A stretch of 64,000 nucleotides of DNA. Origin: CAWIUB01 sp963839995. Its GTDB lineage: Bacteria; Actinomycetota; Actinomycetes; Mycobacteriales; Jatrophihabitantaceae. The stretch is from NCBI GenBank assembly GCA_963839995.1, contig CAWIXH010000013.1, positions 186,001 to 250,000 on the forward strand. Reading direction: 5' to 3'. A program made the translations under genes and the position numbers. Numbering within the stretch: position 1 is the stretch's first letter; each line of letters begins with the position of its first letter. The notes below the pieces were generated by a model. It saw only the letters and a list, made by a program, of their open reading frames with translations. It was not told the origin of the DNA and did no database searches. Below are positions 24,008 to 33,458 of the stretch, one piece after another.

Positions 24008-24670
24008 TCAGTTCACCGCTCCGCATTGGGCGTGCAGCTCGTTGAGGTAGGCGAGCACGGCGAGCACCCGGCGGTGGCCGTCCTGCCCGTCTGCGATGTC
24101 GAGCTTGGTGAGTATGTGCCGCACGTGCGCCTCGACCGTGCGTTCGCTGAGGGTCAGGCGGGTGGCGATGGCGGCGTTGGTCAGGCCCTGCGCCATCAAC
24201 TCGAGAACGTTGCGCTCACGCTCGGACAGCCGGGTGAGCGGGCCGCCGTTGACCTGTGCGACGAGGCCGGCGACGACCTTCGGGTCGAGCGCGGATCCCC
24301 CGGCGGCGACCCGGGTCGCGGCGGCGAGGAAGTCAGCGACGTCGAGGACCCGGTCCTTGAGCAGATAGCCGAACCCGCCGAGGGTCGCGAGGGTCACCGC
24401 GTGGGTGGTCTCGACGTGCTGGGACAGGACGAGGACGCCGATGCCGGGGTGGCGCTCCTTGATCTCGCGGGCCGCGCGGGCGCCCTCGTCGGTGAAGGTC
24501 GGCGGCATTCGGACGTCGAGGACGACGAGGTCGGGTTGCTGCTCGTCGACGGTCTGCCGAAGCTGCTCCGCGGTGCCGAGCGTGCCGATGACCTGGTGGC
24601 CGCCGTCGGCGAACAGGCGCGCCAGACCCTCGCGCAGCAGCGCTTGGTCTTCGACGATCACGACACGCAT
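24008..24670 (-). CDS. NarL/LuxR-type two-component response regulator
   Basis: A 220-residue protein. The receiver domain (1-118) has the acidic pocket in MRVVIVEDQALLREG, the phospho-acceptor Asp in PDLVVLDVRMPP, the Thr/Ser position in LVLSQH and the Lys in YLLKDRV. The C-terminal HTH (about 145-205) is a GerE/LuxR domain: LTRLSERERNVLELMAQGLTNAAIATRLTLSERTVEAHV. It should bind DNA when phosphorylated by the adjacent kinase. Its start overlaps the kinase 3' end by 13 bases, so the two are translated together. Targets are unknown, though the membrane-protein genes on both sides are candidates. Confidence 0.93.
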   Translation of the reverse strand: MRVVIVEDQALLREGLARLFADGGHQVIGTLGTAEQLRQTVDEQQPDLVVLDVRMPPTFTDEGARAAREIKERHPGIGVLVLSQHVETTHAVTLATLGGFGYLLKDRVLDVADFLAAATRVAAGGSALDPKVVAGLVAQVNGGPLTRLSERERNVLELMAQGLTNAAIATRLTLSERTVEAHVRHILTKLDIADGQDGHRRVLAVLAYLNELHAQCGAVN

Positions 24671-26696
24671 GGGAACTCCGCGGTCAGCGTGGTGCCGGCA
24701 CCGGCCCCGCTTCGGATGCGCAGCATGCCGCCCTGCGCGGCAACGCGATCGACAAGCCCGGTGAGGCCGGAGCCCGCGCTGGCCGACGCACCCCCGACGC
24801 CGTCGTCGACGACGGACACGACGAGCCGGCCGTTGTGGCGGGCGGCGCTCAGGACGACCTTGGTGGCGTGCGCGTGCCGCACCGCGTTCGTGAGACCTTC
24901 GCAGGCGGTGAAGTAGGCGGCCGTTTCGATGTCGGGGGTGGCCCGCGGGCCAGAGGTCCGAACCTCGACCGGGAGCGGCGCCCGGCTCGCGAGATCGCGC
25001 AGCGCCGACCCGAGGCCGGCGTCGAGCTGCGCCGGCCGCAGCCCGCGCGCCAGTTCACGCAGCTCGTCGATCGCGAGGGTGATCTCCGCGACCGCCCCCT
25101 CCAGCGCCTGCGACACCTCAGGCGCGGCGGGTCCGAGGGCGTGTTGGGCGTGCCGCAGGGCGAGCCCGATCGAGACGAAGCGCTGCTGGGCGCCGTCGTG
25201 CAGGTCGCGTTCGATCCGCGTGCGCTCCGCGTCCGCGGCAGCGACTATTCGCGTCCGCGAGGCCTGCACCTCGGCCAGCTGACGGCGCAGCTCTACCCGC
25301 AGGCGGGCGATCTCGATCGCCAGCCCGCCGGCCTCGACGAGCTGCCGGAGCAGCGCGGGCTGCTCCCGACTTGTCGTGCTGTGCAGCACCTGTCCGAGCG
25401 GCTGGCCGCCTCGCTCGATCGGTACGCGCTCCCGCGGGTCGTCGGGCGCGTCCGCAACGGGCTTGCCCTGCGCGTCGACATAGAGCTGGCTCTCGGGGAG
25501 GTAGAAGTGCAGCTCGAGGGTCGGATCCGCGAGCAGCTCGCGCAGCAGCGCTTCGACGCCCTCCGGTGCCGCGCGGCCGGCGCGCAGGTCGTCGAGGAAG
25601 CCCGTCATGCGATGCAGTGCGTCGTAGCGAGCCCGGTTGAACCGTCGATCCACCGCGTCCTGGACCCGCGCGCGCACCGGACGGAACGCGATCGCGACGA
25701 CGAGCGTGGCGGCCGCGGTCGTCCACGGCGAGCCGCGACCGAGCGCCGTACCGAGCAGCAACACCGTGGCGGCGAACGCGCCGGTCAGGACGGCGGTCAC
25801 TGACGCGTACACCAGCGTCCGGTTGATGACCACGTCGATCCCGTACAGCCCGCGCCGCAGGATCGCGAAGCCCGCAGCCAGCGGGAACGCGGCGAACGCG
25901 AAGCCGAGCACGGCCATCCGGGCCGGCAGACCACCGTGCGGCCAGAAGAACCAGGTACTCATGTCGAGGGCGGTCACGATCGCCGCAACCGATCCGACCG
26001 CCACCACCAGCTTGAGCTGCTGCCGAACCACCGCATTCCCTCGCCGCCGGCGGACGACCAGCGCCACCGCCCCGGCCAGGAGCCCGCCGAACACGAACAG
26101 CCAGCCGGCAAAGTCGATCGCGTCCATCGCGCCGCGAGTCCCGGGGACGCCGAACGGGTTCGACACCGCCGCGAACGGCGCGTCATACCTGCCCGGGCGG
26201 AAAGTGCCGGCGATCACCAGCAGCGCCATGCCGGCCACCAGTCCTGCGAGCACCGGCCGCCAGCGCCGGGACGGCAGCCGCCCGTCAGGGAACAGCAGCA
26301 CCGCGAGATGCCGAACCACCCTGCGACCTCCTCTCCCATCACGGTGTTGATCACGACTGCTGCCGTCGATCCCGGCAGGTGATGTGCGGTGTTCAGGTCG
26401 ACGTCCGCGTACTGCCACGTGATGAGGTGGACGCAGATAAGCAAGCCGGTAACGCAGAAGACCAGACCGATGCGGTTGCCCGGAACGCGCCACGCGACGA
26501 TCGCGCCGACCGACGCGAAGGTGAGCCCGAGCAGCAGGAACGCGCCGCCGCCGATGCCCGCGAAGATGTCGTCCGGCTGCGTCGCCAGGATGTCGCTCGG
26601 CCCGATCGCGAGCAGCACCGCCGTCGGCACCGCGAGGACGACGCAGGCCAGCCACATCAGCGCGGCGGCTCGACGCGCCGTCACCCGGGCCCGCAT
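24658..26696 (-). pseudogene. Sensor histidine kinase (HisKA_3), interrupted by one frameshift
   Basis: The kinase core is intact: dimerisation/phospho-acceptor helix DAERTRIERDLHDGAQQRFVSIGLALRHAQ with the phosphorylated His in DLHDG, and the HATPase_c domain with NAVRHAHATKVVL, VVDDGVGG and GSGLTGLVDRVAAQGG. The membrane region N-terminal to this has at least six hydrophobic segments. From the start at 26696 (MRARVTARRAAALMWLACVV) the frame goes off after EEVAGWFGIS near 26310, while the other frame resumes as LAVLLFPDGRLPSRRWRPVL. One base lost or gained there separates the halves. Depending on whether this is a sequencing error, the gene is a full sensor kinase or a pseudogene. It signals to the overlapping response regulator. 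Confidence 0.85.
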
Positions 26697-26753
26697 TGGG
26701 CCAGTGTCTCAGCGCGAATGACCACCGCCAAGCGTGCTGGCACTGCGCGGGTA

Positions 26754-27440
26754 TCAGTGCTGGCGCTGACCGAAGCTCACCGGGATCTTTGCAGGGGACG
26801 AAGCGCCGGGCACGAGCGCGGCTACGCCGGCGGGCAACGGCGCCAGATAGATGAGGGCGGGTACGACGTCGCGGGCGACAACGAACTGCCCGATCAAGAA
26901 CAACCCGACGACGGCTGCAAACCAGCCGGTCCAGCGGCTCAGGACGCGCGACACCGCAATGCGCACCCCGAACATCAGCACCGCGACGCCGAACAGCAGC
27001 CCGGCAGCGCCGAGCAGTCCGCCATCGGCCCACCCGGTGACGTCCGCGTACCACTTCGGAATCCGGACGCCGGAGTGAACGGCATCGGCCACCCGGACCG
27101 TCACAGTGAGCCGGTACGCCAGGTTCGCGATCCAGACGGCGGACCCGGCAACGACAAGCGCTGTGGCGACTGCCGGAAGCGCCGACCCCGGCGCGGCCCG
27201 ATCCAGCACGCGCGCCAGCATGGCAAGTCCGGCAAGGGTGCCGCCGATACCGACGGCGAACATCCAGTTCGCGAACTCCCACGCGCCCTCGTGGTCGGCG
27301 ATCAACAGCACCGCCCGGTCCGGTCTCGCCGTCCAGATCGAGGACAGGCCCGGGTACAGCGCTGCGACCGCCGCGCAGCAGAAACCGAGCACGAGGGCCG
27401 CCCCGACGCCGAGCAACGCCCGCGGGCCATCTTCAGTCAC
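26754..27440 (-). CDS. Polytopic membrane protein upstream of the two-component pair
   Basis: From the GTG at 27440 (VTEDGPRALLGVGAALVLG) the protein has about 228 residues and six hydrophobic segments, including ALLGVGAALVLGFCCAAVAAL, WMFAVGIGGTLAGLAMLARVL, LPAVATALVVAGSAVWIANL, GLLGAAGLLFGVAVLMFGV, WFAAVVGLFLIGQFVVA and ALIYLAPLPAGVAALV. I do not recognise the family. The gene is 57 bases upstream of the sensor kinase in the same direction, so it may be co-transcribed and act as an accessory sensor or a target. A longer start (27611) would overlap the divergent promoter and is less likely. Confidence 0.7.
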   Translation of the reverse strand: MTEDGPRALLGVGAALVLGFCCAAVAALYPGLSSIWTARPDRAVLLIADHEGAWEFANWMFAVGIGGTLAGLAMLARVLDRAAPGSALPAVATALVVAGSAVWIANLAYRLTVTVRVADAVHSGVRIPKWYADVTGWADGGLLGAAGLLFGVAVLMFGVRIAVSRVLSRWTGWFAAVVGLFLIGQFVVARDVVPALIYLAPLPAGVAALVPGASSPAKIPVSFGQRQH

Positions 27441-27598
27441 CGTCGCATCCTCGCGCCCGACTGGGCGGTGCCGGCAACTGTGCCGGCACTGCATCGGCGG
27501 TGCGTACTGGCACTGATCCAAGTCACGTGCTCGCGCCGATGTGCGCTCGGGGCTGCTCCTCCTACCGTCGCTGCACAGGTTCGCACCAAGGAGGAGAC

Positions 27599-28249
27599 AT
27601 GACCCGCACAACCAGCGACACCCGCGCCATCGACCTCGGGCCCAAGCCGCCGGCGGATCAGATTCGGACGGCCGGGAGCGCGTGCGCGCTCGGTGCCCTC
27701 GTTCTGTTCGCCGGTGCAGTCGCCACCCAGATCATGCAGGCGTCGACGAGCGTCTCGGACCAGTTGTGGCGCTACCCATGGAGCAGCCGCACCGCCGTGA
27801 TCGCCTGGGTGGTATTCGGCACGATGGAAGTGCTCGTCCTGACCGGCGTGCTGGCCTGGCGGCGCAGCGGGGTCGCCGGATCGGGCCGCGCAGCGCAGGT
27901 CGGTTTGCCGCTCGCCGCGGTCGGCACGGCGCTCATCGTCGCCGGCCACTTCGCGTCGATACCGGTCCGCAACCAGACGATCGACGAGACCGGAGCGCAG
28001 CTCGTCAGCGCGATCTTCGGTGCCGGGACGGTGCTCTCGGCCGTCGGTCTCGCGCTGGCCGGCTGGGCCACTCTGCGGGCGGGCGTGTGGCAGGACTGGC
28101 GGCGCTTCCTGCCGCTCACCATCGGCGTGGTAACGACCGCGCTGATCGGCGTGGGGCTCACGAAGGCGCTACCAACCGGCGTGGCCGTGTACTCCCTCGG
28201 CTTCGCCATCCTCGGGATCGCCCTGATTCAAGAGCGGCGCACGCCGTGA
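27599..28249 (+). CDS. Membrane protein of unknown function (first of pair)
   Basis: A 216-residue protein with an ideal AAGGAGGAG site before the ATG at 27599. It has six hydrophobic segments: ACALGALVLFAGAVATQIM, TAVIAWVVFGTMEVLVLTGVLAW, VGLPLAAVGTALIVAGHF, AIFGAGTVLSAVGLALAGWATL, LPLTIGVVTTALIGVGL and VAVYSLGFAILGIALI. The family is not recognised. Its start is divergent from the membrane protein/kinase/regulator operon with about 160 bases between, so it may be a target of that response regulator. The stop overlaps the next gene as TGATG. Confidence 0.75.
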   Translation: MTRTTSDTRAIDLGPKPPADQIRTAGSACALGALVLFAGAVATQIMQASTSVSDQLWRYPWSSRTAVIAWVVFGTMEVLVLTGVLAWRRSGVAGSGRAAQVGLPLAAVGTALIVAGHFASIPVRNQTIDETGAQLVSAIFGAGTVLSAVGLALAGWATLRAGVWQDWRRFLPLTIGVVTTALIGVGLTKALPTGVAVYSLGFAILGIALIQERRTP

Positions 28250-28815
28250 TGCCCGGGCGCTCGGCGGACCGTCACGTGACGGGCTGGGCGGGCTGGTGCC
28301 TGCGCCTCGCCGGCGCGAGCGGCATCGTCAACGGCCTCGGGTTCGGCGGCTTCACGATTCCCGCGATGGTGAGCATCGGCCAAGGACGAGGCATCCTCTA
28401 CACCTTCGGAAATCCGACCTACGGCAACGGCCCGTTCGACCGGATCGGAATCCCGACGTCCGTGCCGCTGCTGGCCGGCTTTCTCGCGGCCTGCCTCGTG
28501 CAGGTCCTCGGCGGCGTCCTGCTGCTGGTGCCACGCCGCTCGGGAATCGCGGTCACCTTCGCGGGGTTGCTGCTCGGCGCGCCGTTCTGGTGGGGATTCG
28601 ATCTACCCCTCGCCTGGCTCAACGCGGCAATGGTGGTCGGGTTCCTGATGCTCGCGCTCTTGGTGCTGGCGTGGGGTGCCCGACGAGCCACGAACCCGGA
28701 ACCCGGCACTCCCGGGGCGGCACGTCCGGACCAATATCGACCGGCAGCTCCTGACAAGCGAGTTCCAGGGCAGCAGCGACAACCTCTGCGAAACCCTCCA
28801 GTGAATCAACCGTAG
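28249..28815 (+). CDS. Membrane protein of unknown function (second of pair)
   Basis: A 188-residue protein whose ATG overlaps the preceding stop codon. Four hydrophobic segments are evident: LAGASGIVNGLGFGGFTIPAMV, PLLAGFLAACLVQVLGGVLLLV, GIAVTFAGLLLGAPFWWGF and AAMVVGFLMLALLVLAWGA. The C-terminal 45 residues are proline- and arginine-rich and probably cytoplasmic. It is co-translated with the preceding membrane protein, so the two probably form a complex. The specific function is unknown. Confidence 0.72.
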   Translation: MPGRSADRHVTGWAGWCLRLAGASGIVNGLGFGGFTIPAMVSIGQGRGILYTFGNPTYGNGPFDRIGIPTSVPLLAGFLAACLVQVLGGVLLLVPRRSGIAVTFAGLLLGAPFWWGFDLPLAWLNAAMVVGFLMLALLVLAWGARRATNPEPGTPGAARPDQYRPAAPDKRVPGQQRQPLRNPPVNQP

Positions 28816-28824
28816 GAGGCATCA

Positions 28825-29355
28825 ATGTTCTGTAGCCCGAAACACGCCGCGTCCCGACTGCTGCTACTGGGTGTCGCGCTCGCGGCGGCCGCGCTAGCTG
28901 TGGACGCCCAGCCCGCCTCGGCCGCCACGCCGGAGCACGTCCAGCTGATCGTCACAGCACCCCCGCTCGACCTGCCCGCAGGCACTCTGTGTGATTTCGC
29001 CTATCACCAGGCGGCGTCGTACACCCGGAACCGCACGCAATTCTTCGACAGCGCCGGAAACCTCGTCCGAATCGAGGATCTGAACGATGTGACAGTCGTG
29101 CACCGCAACGTCGACACCGGATACACCCTGGTCGAAGAGGATCACTACGCGGCTCACGTCGACTTCGCCAGCGGCGTCGTCAGGGTAACCGGCCAGAGCT
29201 GGGCGCTGCGCGATGAGGCCGGTCGGCTCGTCCTGGCCGGAGCGGGCCTGCTCACCATCGACCTCTTGACCGAGGCGCTCCTGACGCAGACGCCCAACGT
29301 CAAGGACAGTCGCCAGATCTTCTGCCCCGCGCTCGGCGGCGCCCCGGCACCCTGA
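28825..29355 (+). CDS. Secreted protein of unknown function
   Basis: A 176-residue protein from an ATG with TAGGAGGC 5 bases upstream. Residues 1-34 form a classical Sec signal peptide: basic start MFCSPKHAASR, hydrophobic LLLLGVALAAAALAV, and cleavage expected after ASA (PASAA). The mature part (TPEHVQLIVTAPPLDLPAGTLC onward) has two Cys, one early (GTLCDFAYHQ) and one near the end (RQIFCPALGG), which may form a disulfide. The pattern FDSAGNLVRIEDLNDVTVVHRNVDTGYTLVEEDHY resembles beta-rich exported actinobacterial proteins. It follows the membrane-protein pair by 9 bases and may share their transcript. Confidence 0.75.
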   Translation: MFCSPKHAASRLLLLGVALAAAALAVDAQPASAATPEHVQLIVTAPPLDLPAGTLCDFAYHQAASYTRNRTQFFDSAGNLVRIEDLNDVTVVHRNVDTGYTLVEEDHYAAHVDFASGVVRVTGQSWALRDEAGRLVLAGAGLLTIDLLTEALLTQTPNVKDSRQIFCPALGGAPAP

Positions 29356-29823
29356 GGTTCATGCCCGCGACGCCGCACAACGCGACGCCAGCTGAAGATC
29401 AAACCGTTGGCCGTTTCCCGGCGCAACAAACAACACAGAACAACCTCGCCGTTCGGCGCGGCCCGATACCGTCGCGTTCGACGATGTCGCGTCGCTCCAG
29501 CACGGGCGGGCCGAAGATTGCGATCTTCTCCTCGAACGCCGCTGCGGAGAAGGCCCGCGGATCCAGGCCGCCGCCGGGCGGTGATGGCGGTACTTGCCCT
29601 CGTAGCGTCGCTCTGCGTCGGGCGGTTCGATGCCGAATGATCCGCACCGCCTCCGCATGCCGGTCGGCACGCTCGGCGCCGACTGACGATCCGCCCGTGC
29701 AGGGGTGCCAGCCTCCCTGGGACTGGCCCGCCAACACCCTCGTCGCCGGGCCACGGTCCGGTGCAGCCTTGCCTCGATGAGCAAGACCTTGGGGTTTGCG
29801 CAGCACCGCGCCATACTGCTGCG
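29356..29823 (+). other. Intergenic stretch with no recognised gene
   Basis: About 470 bases. Several open frames overlap on both strands. One leftward frame includes DPRAFSAAAFEEKIAIFGPP and looks protein-like over a short span, so it may be a remnant, but I cannot assign a family. Confidence 0.4.
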
Positions 29824-30191
29824 GTGAGCGGTCTGACGCATGTGGCGCTTGCGGCCTCTGATCCTGCGCGCTCGCTGGAGTTCTATCGCGACGTCATCGG
29901 GGTCGACGGCCAGGTACGGGCGGAGGGCGGTTTCGTTATCAGCACAACCAACCGCGCCGCCTTCACCTCTATTCAGAGGCAAGCCGCCAACGGGTCCCGG
30001 CGACTTCCATTTCGGCGGGCCCATTCCGAACGCCGAGGCGGTCCGACAGGCACGCGAGCGATTTCGATCAATGGGGGCTGGTCGAGCACGACTGGTCCGA
30101 CGAGCCGCGGCACACGTCGGTCAAGGTCATCGACCCAGACGGCTATGTCGTCGGGGTCGCCTGGGAGCCCGACCATGAAGTCAGCCGATAG
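29824..30191 (+). pseudogene. VOC-superfamily (glyoxalase-like) protein, frameshifted
   Basis: From the GTG at 29824 the frame gives SGLTHVALAASDPARSLEFY and RDVIGVDGQV, the first betaalphabetabetabeta module of a vicinal-oxygen-chelate protein. After FTSIQ the next frame reads GDFHFGGPIPNAEAVRQARERF, and a third supplies LVEHDWSDEPRHTSVKVIDPDGYVVGVAWEPDHEVSR to the stop at 30191. At least two frame changes are needed. Family members bind a divalent metal through His/Glu residues; His in LTHVAL and Glu in VAWEPD fit metal-ligand positions. The gene is degraded as it stands. Confidence 0.65.
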
Positions 30192-30429
30192 ACCACGGCG
30201 CAGGCGCCGGCAATACGACCGCGCATAATGTCGCCGGGTCGATCCGAACCCGGGCCCGACTGGCCGCTCGGGATTCGGCGATACCCTCATGCCGGCGGTC
30301 ACTATGGGTGATCGCGTTCGCCGAGTCGTCCCAGGCGGTCTAGGCAGGTGAGCCAGCGAACTGACCGGCTATTGATCCGCGGAAGACGAGGCGCTTTCAG
30401 GCTCGGGTTCCCTTCGCGAGGATGGGCAC

Positions 30430-31083
30430 ATGACGCGCTGGGCAACCTTCGACTGTTTCGGCACCCTGATCGACTGGCGCCACGGCATCACGTCCTCGGC
30501 CGAGCTGCTGTGGCCCGGCCGCGGCCAGGACGTGCTCGACGCCTACCACCGGCACGAGGCCGCCGTGCAGTCCGAGAACCCGGATCGGCGTTATCGCGAT
30601 GTGCTGGCCGAGACGCTCCGGCGCAGCGCCGCCGAGCTCAACCTCGACCTGATCCCCGACGACGCCACGGTGCTCGCCGCCACCATCCCGTACTGGCCGG
30701 TGCTCCCCGACACCCGCCCGGCACTGGCCGAACTGCGCGCCGCCGGCTGGCGGCTTGCCCTGTTGACCAACTGCGACCGCGACATCATCGCCCACACCCA
30801 GCGCCGGCTGCGCGTACCGATCGACGTGGTGATCACCGCCGAGGACGTCGGCGCGTACAAACCGGCACACGACCACTTCATCCGCTTCCGGGACACCTTC
30901 GGAGCCGGCAGCCAACGCTGGGTCCACGTAGCCCAAAGCCACGTCCACGACATCGTCCCAGCGCACGAGCTAGCCATTCCGAGCGTGTGGATAAATCGCC
31001 GGGGTGAGACCGCCGACCCGTCGATCGCCGGCGCCGTGCTCCCCAACCTAACCGAGCTGGCAGCGATGCTGCAGCGCCTTTAG
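30430..31083 (+). CDS. HAD-superfamily hydrolase, haloacid-dehalogenase-like
   Basis: A 217-residue protein from the ATG at 30430. Motif I is WATFDCFGTLIDW (nucleophile Asp in FDCFGT), motif II is LALLTNCDRDII (Thr/Asn), motif III includes the Lys in DVGAYKPAHDHF, and motif IV is VHVAQSHVHDIVPAHEL (usually an acidic pair). The four-helix cap lies between residues about 17 and 85. The type resembles (S)-2-haloacid dehalogenase and related phosphatases; the substrate cannot be told from sequence. It is a complete gene, isolated between remnants. A GAGGATGGGC stretch serves as a weak ribosome site. Confidence 0.88.
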   Translation: MTRWATFDCFGTLIDWRHGITSSAELLWPGRGQDVLDAYHRHEAAVQSENPDRRYRDVLAETLRRSAAELNLDLIPDDATVLAATIPYWPVLPDTRPALAELRAAGWRLALLTNCDRDIIAHTQRRLRVPIDVVITAEDVGAYKPAHDHFIRFRDTFGAGSQRWVHVAQSHVHDIVPAHELAIPSVWINRRGETADPSIAGAVLPNLTELAAMLQRL

Positions 31084-31471
31084 CTGGCACCTGCTCGATC
31101 TGGATCGTCTTGTAGACGCTACCTCGCACCCAACGCATCGACGCTCATGAGTCGCCTGCCGCCGAAAGTCCATTTACAACATCCGGTCACGCCGCAGTCA
31201 CGTGCGCTCATGAGCCTTTTTCTGCATGGACTGGTGTCGTTCTAGTTGACGAGCGTGATTGGCCCGGATCGATCGGTAGGCGCTGGCGACATCCGCACGA
31301 GCGCACGACGTCGCGCTCGTGGGTGGGTTCCTGCTCCAAGCGCGGGTGCGGTTCGCGTATCGCTGCAGGTGCGTTCGCGCCGAGGTCCGAATGCCATCTG
31401 CTCACCAGTGATCGAGCGTGAGCCGCCCGGCTTCGCGCGGGCTGGCCTCTTCGCGGTGGCAGGGTTGGGGC
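31084..31471 (+). other. Intergenic stretch with no supported gene
   Basis: About 390 bases between the HAD gene and the broken dehydrogenase. No domain, RNA or repeat structure was recognised on either strand. Confidence 0.45.
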
Positions 31472-32202
31472 ATGTCGCTGCAGGGACGCGTCGGAGTGGT
31501 CACTGGCGCCGGCCGAGGCATCGGACGCGAGATTGCGCTCGCCCTCGCCGTGGACGGTATGTCACTGCTGGTGCTGGCGCGAACGGGTGATCAGGTCCGT
31601 GCCGTTGCGGAGGAGATCACGCAGCGGCACGGCGTCCGCTGCTTGCCAGCTGCCGTCGACGTGACGGATGTTGCGGCTGTGGAACGGGTCGTGCTGCACG
31701 CCGAACAACACCTCGGCACTGTGGACTTGCTGGTCAACAACGCGGGAGTGATCGAGCGGGAGGAAGTCCCGTTCTGGGAGGCTGACCTCGACGAGGTATG
31801 GCGCGTGATCGAGACGAATCTACGCGGCCCGCTGCTGATGACGCGTGCCCTTCTGCCGGCAATGGTCCAGCGCGGACGCGGCCACGTCGTCAACATCACC
31901 AGCCGCGCCCGTGCGGCGACCCGGACGGCATGTACACCGGATACGCGGTCTCCAAGCGTGCCGTGTCCGTCTTCACCGAATGCCTCGCCGCCCCGCTCGC
32001 CGGTACAGGCGTCGTGGTCGTCGACGTGTTGCCCGGACTGGTCCGGACGCAGATGACCGAATCGATGCCCACGTGGGATAACGTCGCGGACTGGGACAAC
32101 GCGTCTGCAACCGCGACCGTCGTCGTCGACATCGCCCGCGGCCGATACGACGACTGCGCGGGCACGATCCTGGACGCCGTCGAGCTCGGGCGATCACGGT
32201 GA
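31472..32202 (+). pseudogene. Short-chain dehydrogenase/reductase, frameshifted
   Basis: From the ATG at 31472 the protein reads MSLQGRVGVVTGAGRGIGRE (cofactor loop TGAGRGIG), DLLVNNAGVIEREE (NNAG motif) and GHVVNITSRA (catalytic Ser). Near 31912 the frame is lost. The adjacent frame continues as GDPDGMYTGYAVSKRAVSVF, which supplies the catalytic YxxxK, then VVVVDVLPGLVRTQM and the C-terminus ILDAVELGRSR, ending at 32202. One base change would restore a classical SDR of about 243 residues using NAD(P)H. Substrate unknown. Confidence 0.8.
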
Positions 32203-32544
32203 TCGTCACGGGCTGGCGCGAGGTGTCCCGCGCCCTGCAGTCCCTTGTAAGCGCGCTCGGCCTGCCGCGGTAGCCACCGGAGCACGACGGGGTGGCTGGT
32301 CGCGCGCTACCCGTCGATCGGTGCGATCCATCGCACGGCGCGAGCGTGCACGGAGCGATCGATATGTGGCGCGATACTTAGCCTCGGCCCAATCCCGCAT
32401 GTCGCCCGCTCATCGAGACCGTCCATCGGACGGGGCTTACGGGACTGAACGTGTGGGATTGGCCGTGCCAGCTGGTCGAGGAGCGTTCGGCTAGTGAGAA
32501 GCCCGGCACTGGATCATTGGGGTGGAGCACCGGGCCGAATCCGC
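32203..32544 (+). other. Intergenic stretch with no supported gene
   Basis: About 340 bases between two short-chain dehydrogenase remnants; no motif was recognised. It may be the decayed middle of the second one. Confidence 0.4.
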
Positions 32545-32825
32545 AGTTCGCCTATCAGACAGCAGGAACAGCCGCTGCCTACCGGTCCTCGAAGACGGCG
32601 CTGAACGCGCTGACGGTGTACTAGGCGCAAGCCCTCGCCGCGGACGGTTTCAAAGTCAACGCGCTCGCTCCCGGCCTGCGAGCCACCAACCTCAACACGC
32701 GCGCCGCCGCCAGCGACGGCGACCCGGCGGGGGCAGCAGCCGGCGTCGTCTGACTGGCGCTGCTCCCGGACGACGGCACGACCGGCCAGTTCTTCTCGTG
32801 GGACGGCAGCGCCGTGCCGTGGTGA
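32545..32825 (+). pseudogene. C-terminal remnant of a second short-chain dehydrogenase
   Basis: One frame reads AYRSSKTALNALTVY (the YxxxK active site), then a TAG, AQALAADGFKVNALAPGLRA and TNLNTRAAASDGDPAGAAAG, a TGA, and LALLPDDGTTGQFFSWDGSA. The two in-frame stops occur inside otherwise perfect SDR sequence, so this is a decayed gene or carries sequence errors. The cofactor-binding N-terminus is missing. The C-terminal GTTGQFFSWDG is characteristic of actinobacterial SDRs close to carbonyl reductases. Confidence 0.75.
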
Positions 32826-32948
32826 GCTGGCCCGCACGCCGGGAACGGAGCGCACGCCCTAACGGGATCGATCGGCGTTTGGTAGGTGATGCAGCAGATC
32901 GGCCGCGCCGTGCGTTGAGGAATGCGATCGTACGGCGAGAGGGTGCTG

Positions 32949-33458
32949 ATGGAGTTCCGCGAGTACGTACGTACGCAGCGTCCGGCGCTCATGCGGTTCG
33001 CGACGGTGCTCACCGGGCAGACCTGGCTAGCCGAGGACGTGGCCAGTGACGCGTTGGGCCGGGCGTTCGAGCGATGGGACGGCATCGCGGCGATGGCGCA
33101 TCCGCATGCCTACGTCAGGCGAATGGTGGTCAACGAGTACCTGTCTTGGCGGCGACGGCTGCAGCGCAGTGCGCTGTACTCCGATCTGCACGAGCACGGC
33201 GCGGATGTCACGGACGGCACCGACGAGCACGCCGAACGCGACGCGATGATCGCCTTGCTCGATCGGCTGCCGCGCCGGCAGCGCGCCGCCGCTGTCCTGC
33301 GCTACTACCTCGGGCTGTCAGACGCCGAGGTGGCGGCCGAACTCGGCTGCCGGCAGAGCACCGTCCGCAGCCAGATCTCGCGAGCGCTCGCCGCGCTTCG
33401 CATCGATATCACCGAACCCAACGGCTACCGAGCCGGCGAGTCTCTGGAGTCACGATGA
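32949..33458 (+). CDS. ECF-type RNA polymerase sigma factor (SigE family)
   Basis: A 169-residue protein. Region 2 is REYVRTQRPALMRFATVLTG onward, with AEDVASDALGRAFERWD corresponding to 2.2-2.3. Region 4 is LDRLPRRQRAAAVLRYYLGLSDAEVAAELGCRQSTVRSQISRALAALR, a helix-turn-helix that contacts the -35 element. It belongs to the short sigma factors of actinobacteria annotated as SigE/sigma-70 family, which respond to stress or cell-envelope signals. The ATG at 32949 is preceded by GAGAGGG. The stop overlaps the start of the next gene as ATGA, linking it to a probable regulatory partner. Confidence 0.9.
   Translation: MEFREYVRTQRPALMRFATVLTGQTWLAEDVASDALGRAFERWDGIAAMAHPHAYVRRMVVNEYLSWRRRLQRSALYSDLHEHGADVTDGTDEHAERDAMIALLDRLPRRQRAAAVLRYYLGLSDAEVAAELGCRQSTVRSQISRALAALRIDITEPNGYRAGESLESR

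Noticed and set aside
23435..24026. Two overlapping minus-strand frames between the small terminal gene and the response regulator
   Set aside because: Arg/Ser-rich composition, no motif and overlap with the plus-strand gene; not supported.
26379..27602. 407-codon plus-strand frame antisense to kinase and membrane protein
   Set aside because: Composition is Arg/Asp/Gln-rich with no hydrophobic core; the other strand has transmembrane segments and kinase motifs.
29399..29806. Minus-strand frame with DPRAFSAAAFEEKIAIFGPP
   Set aside because: A short protein-like piece, but no family recognised, no start site, and its surroundings are degenerate; left as intergenic.
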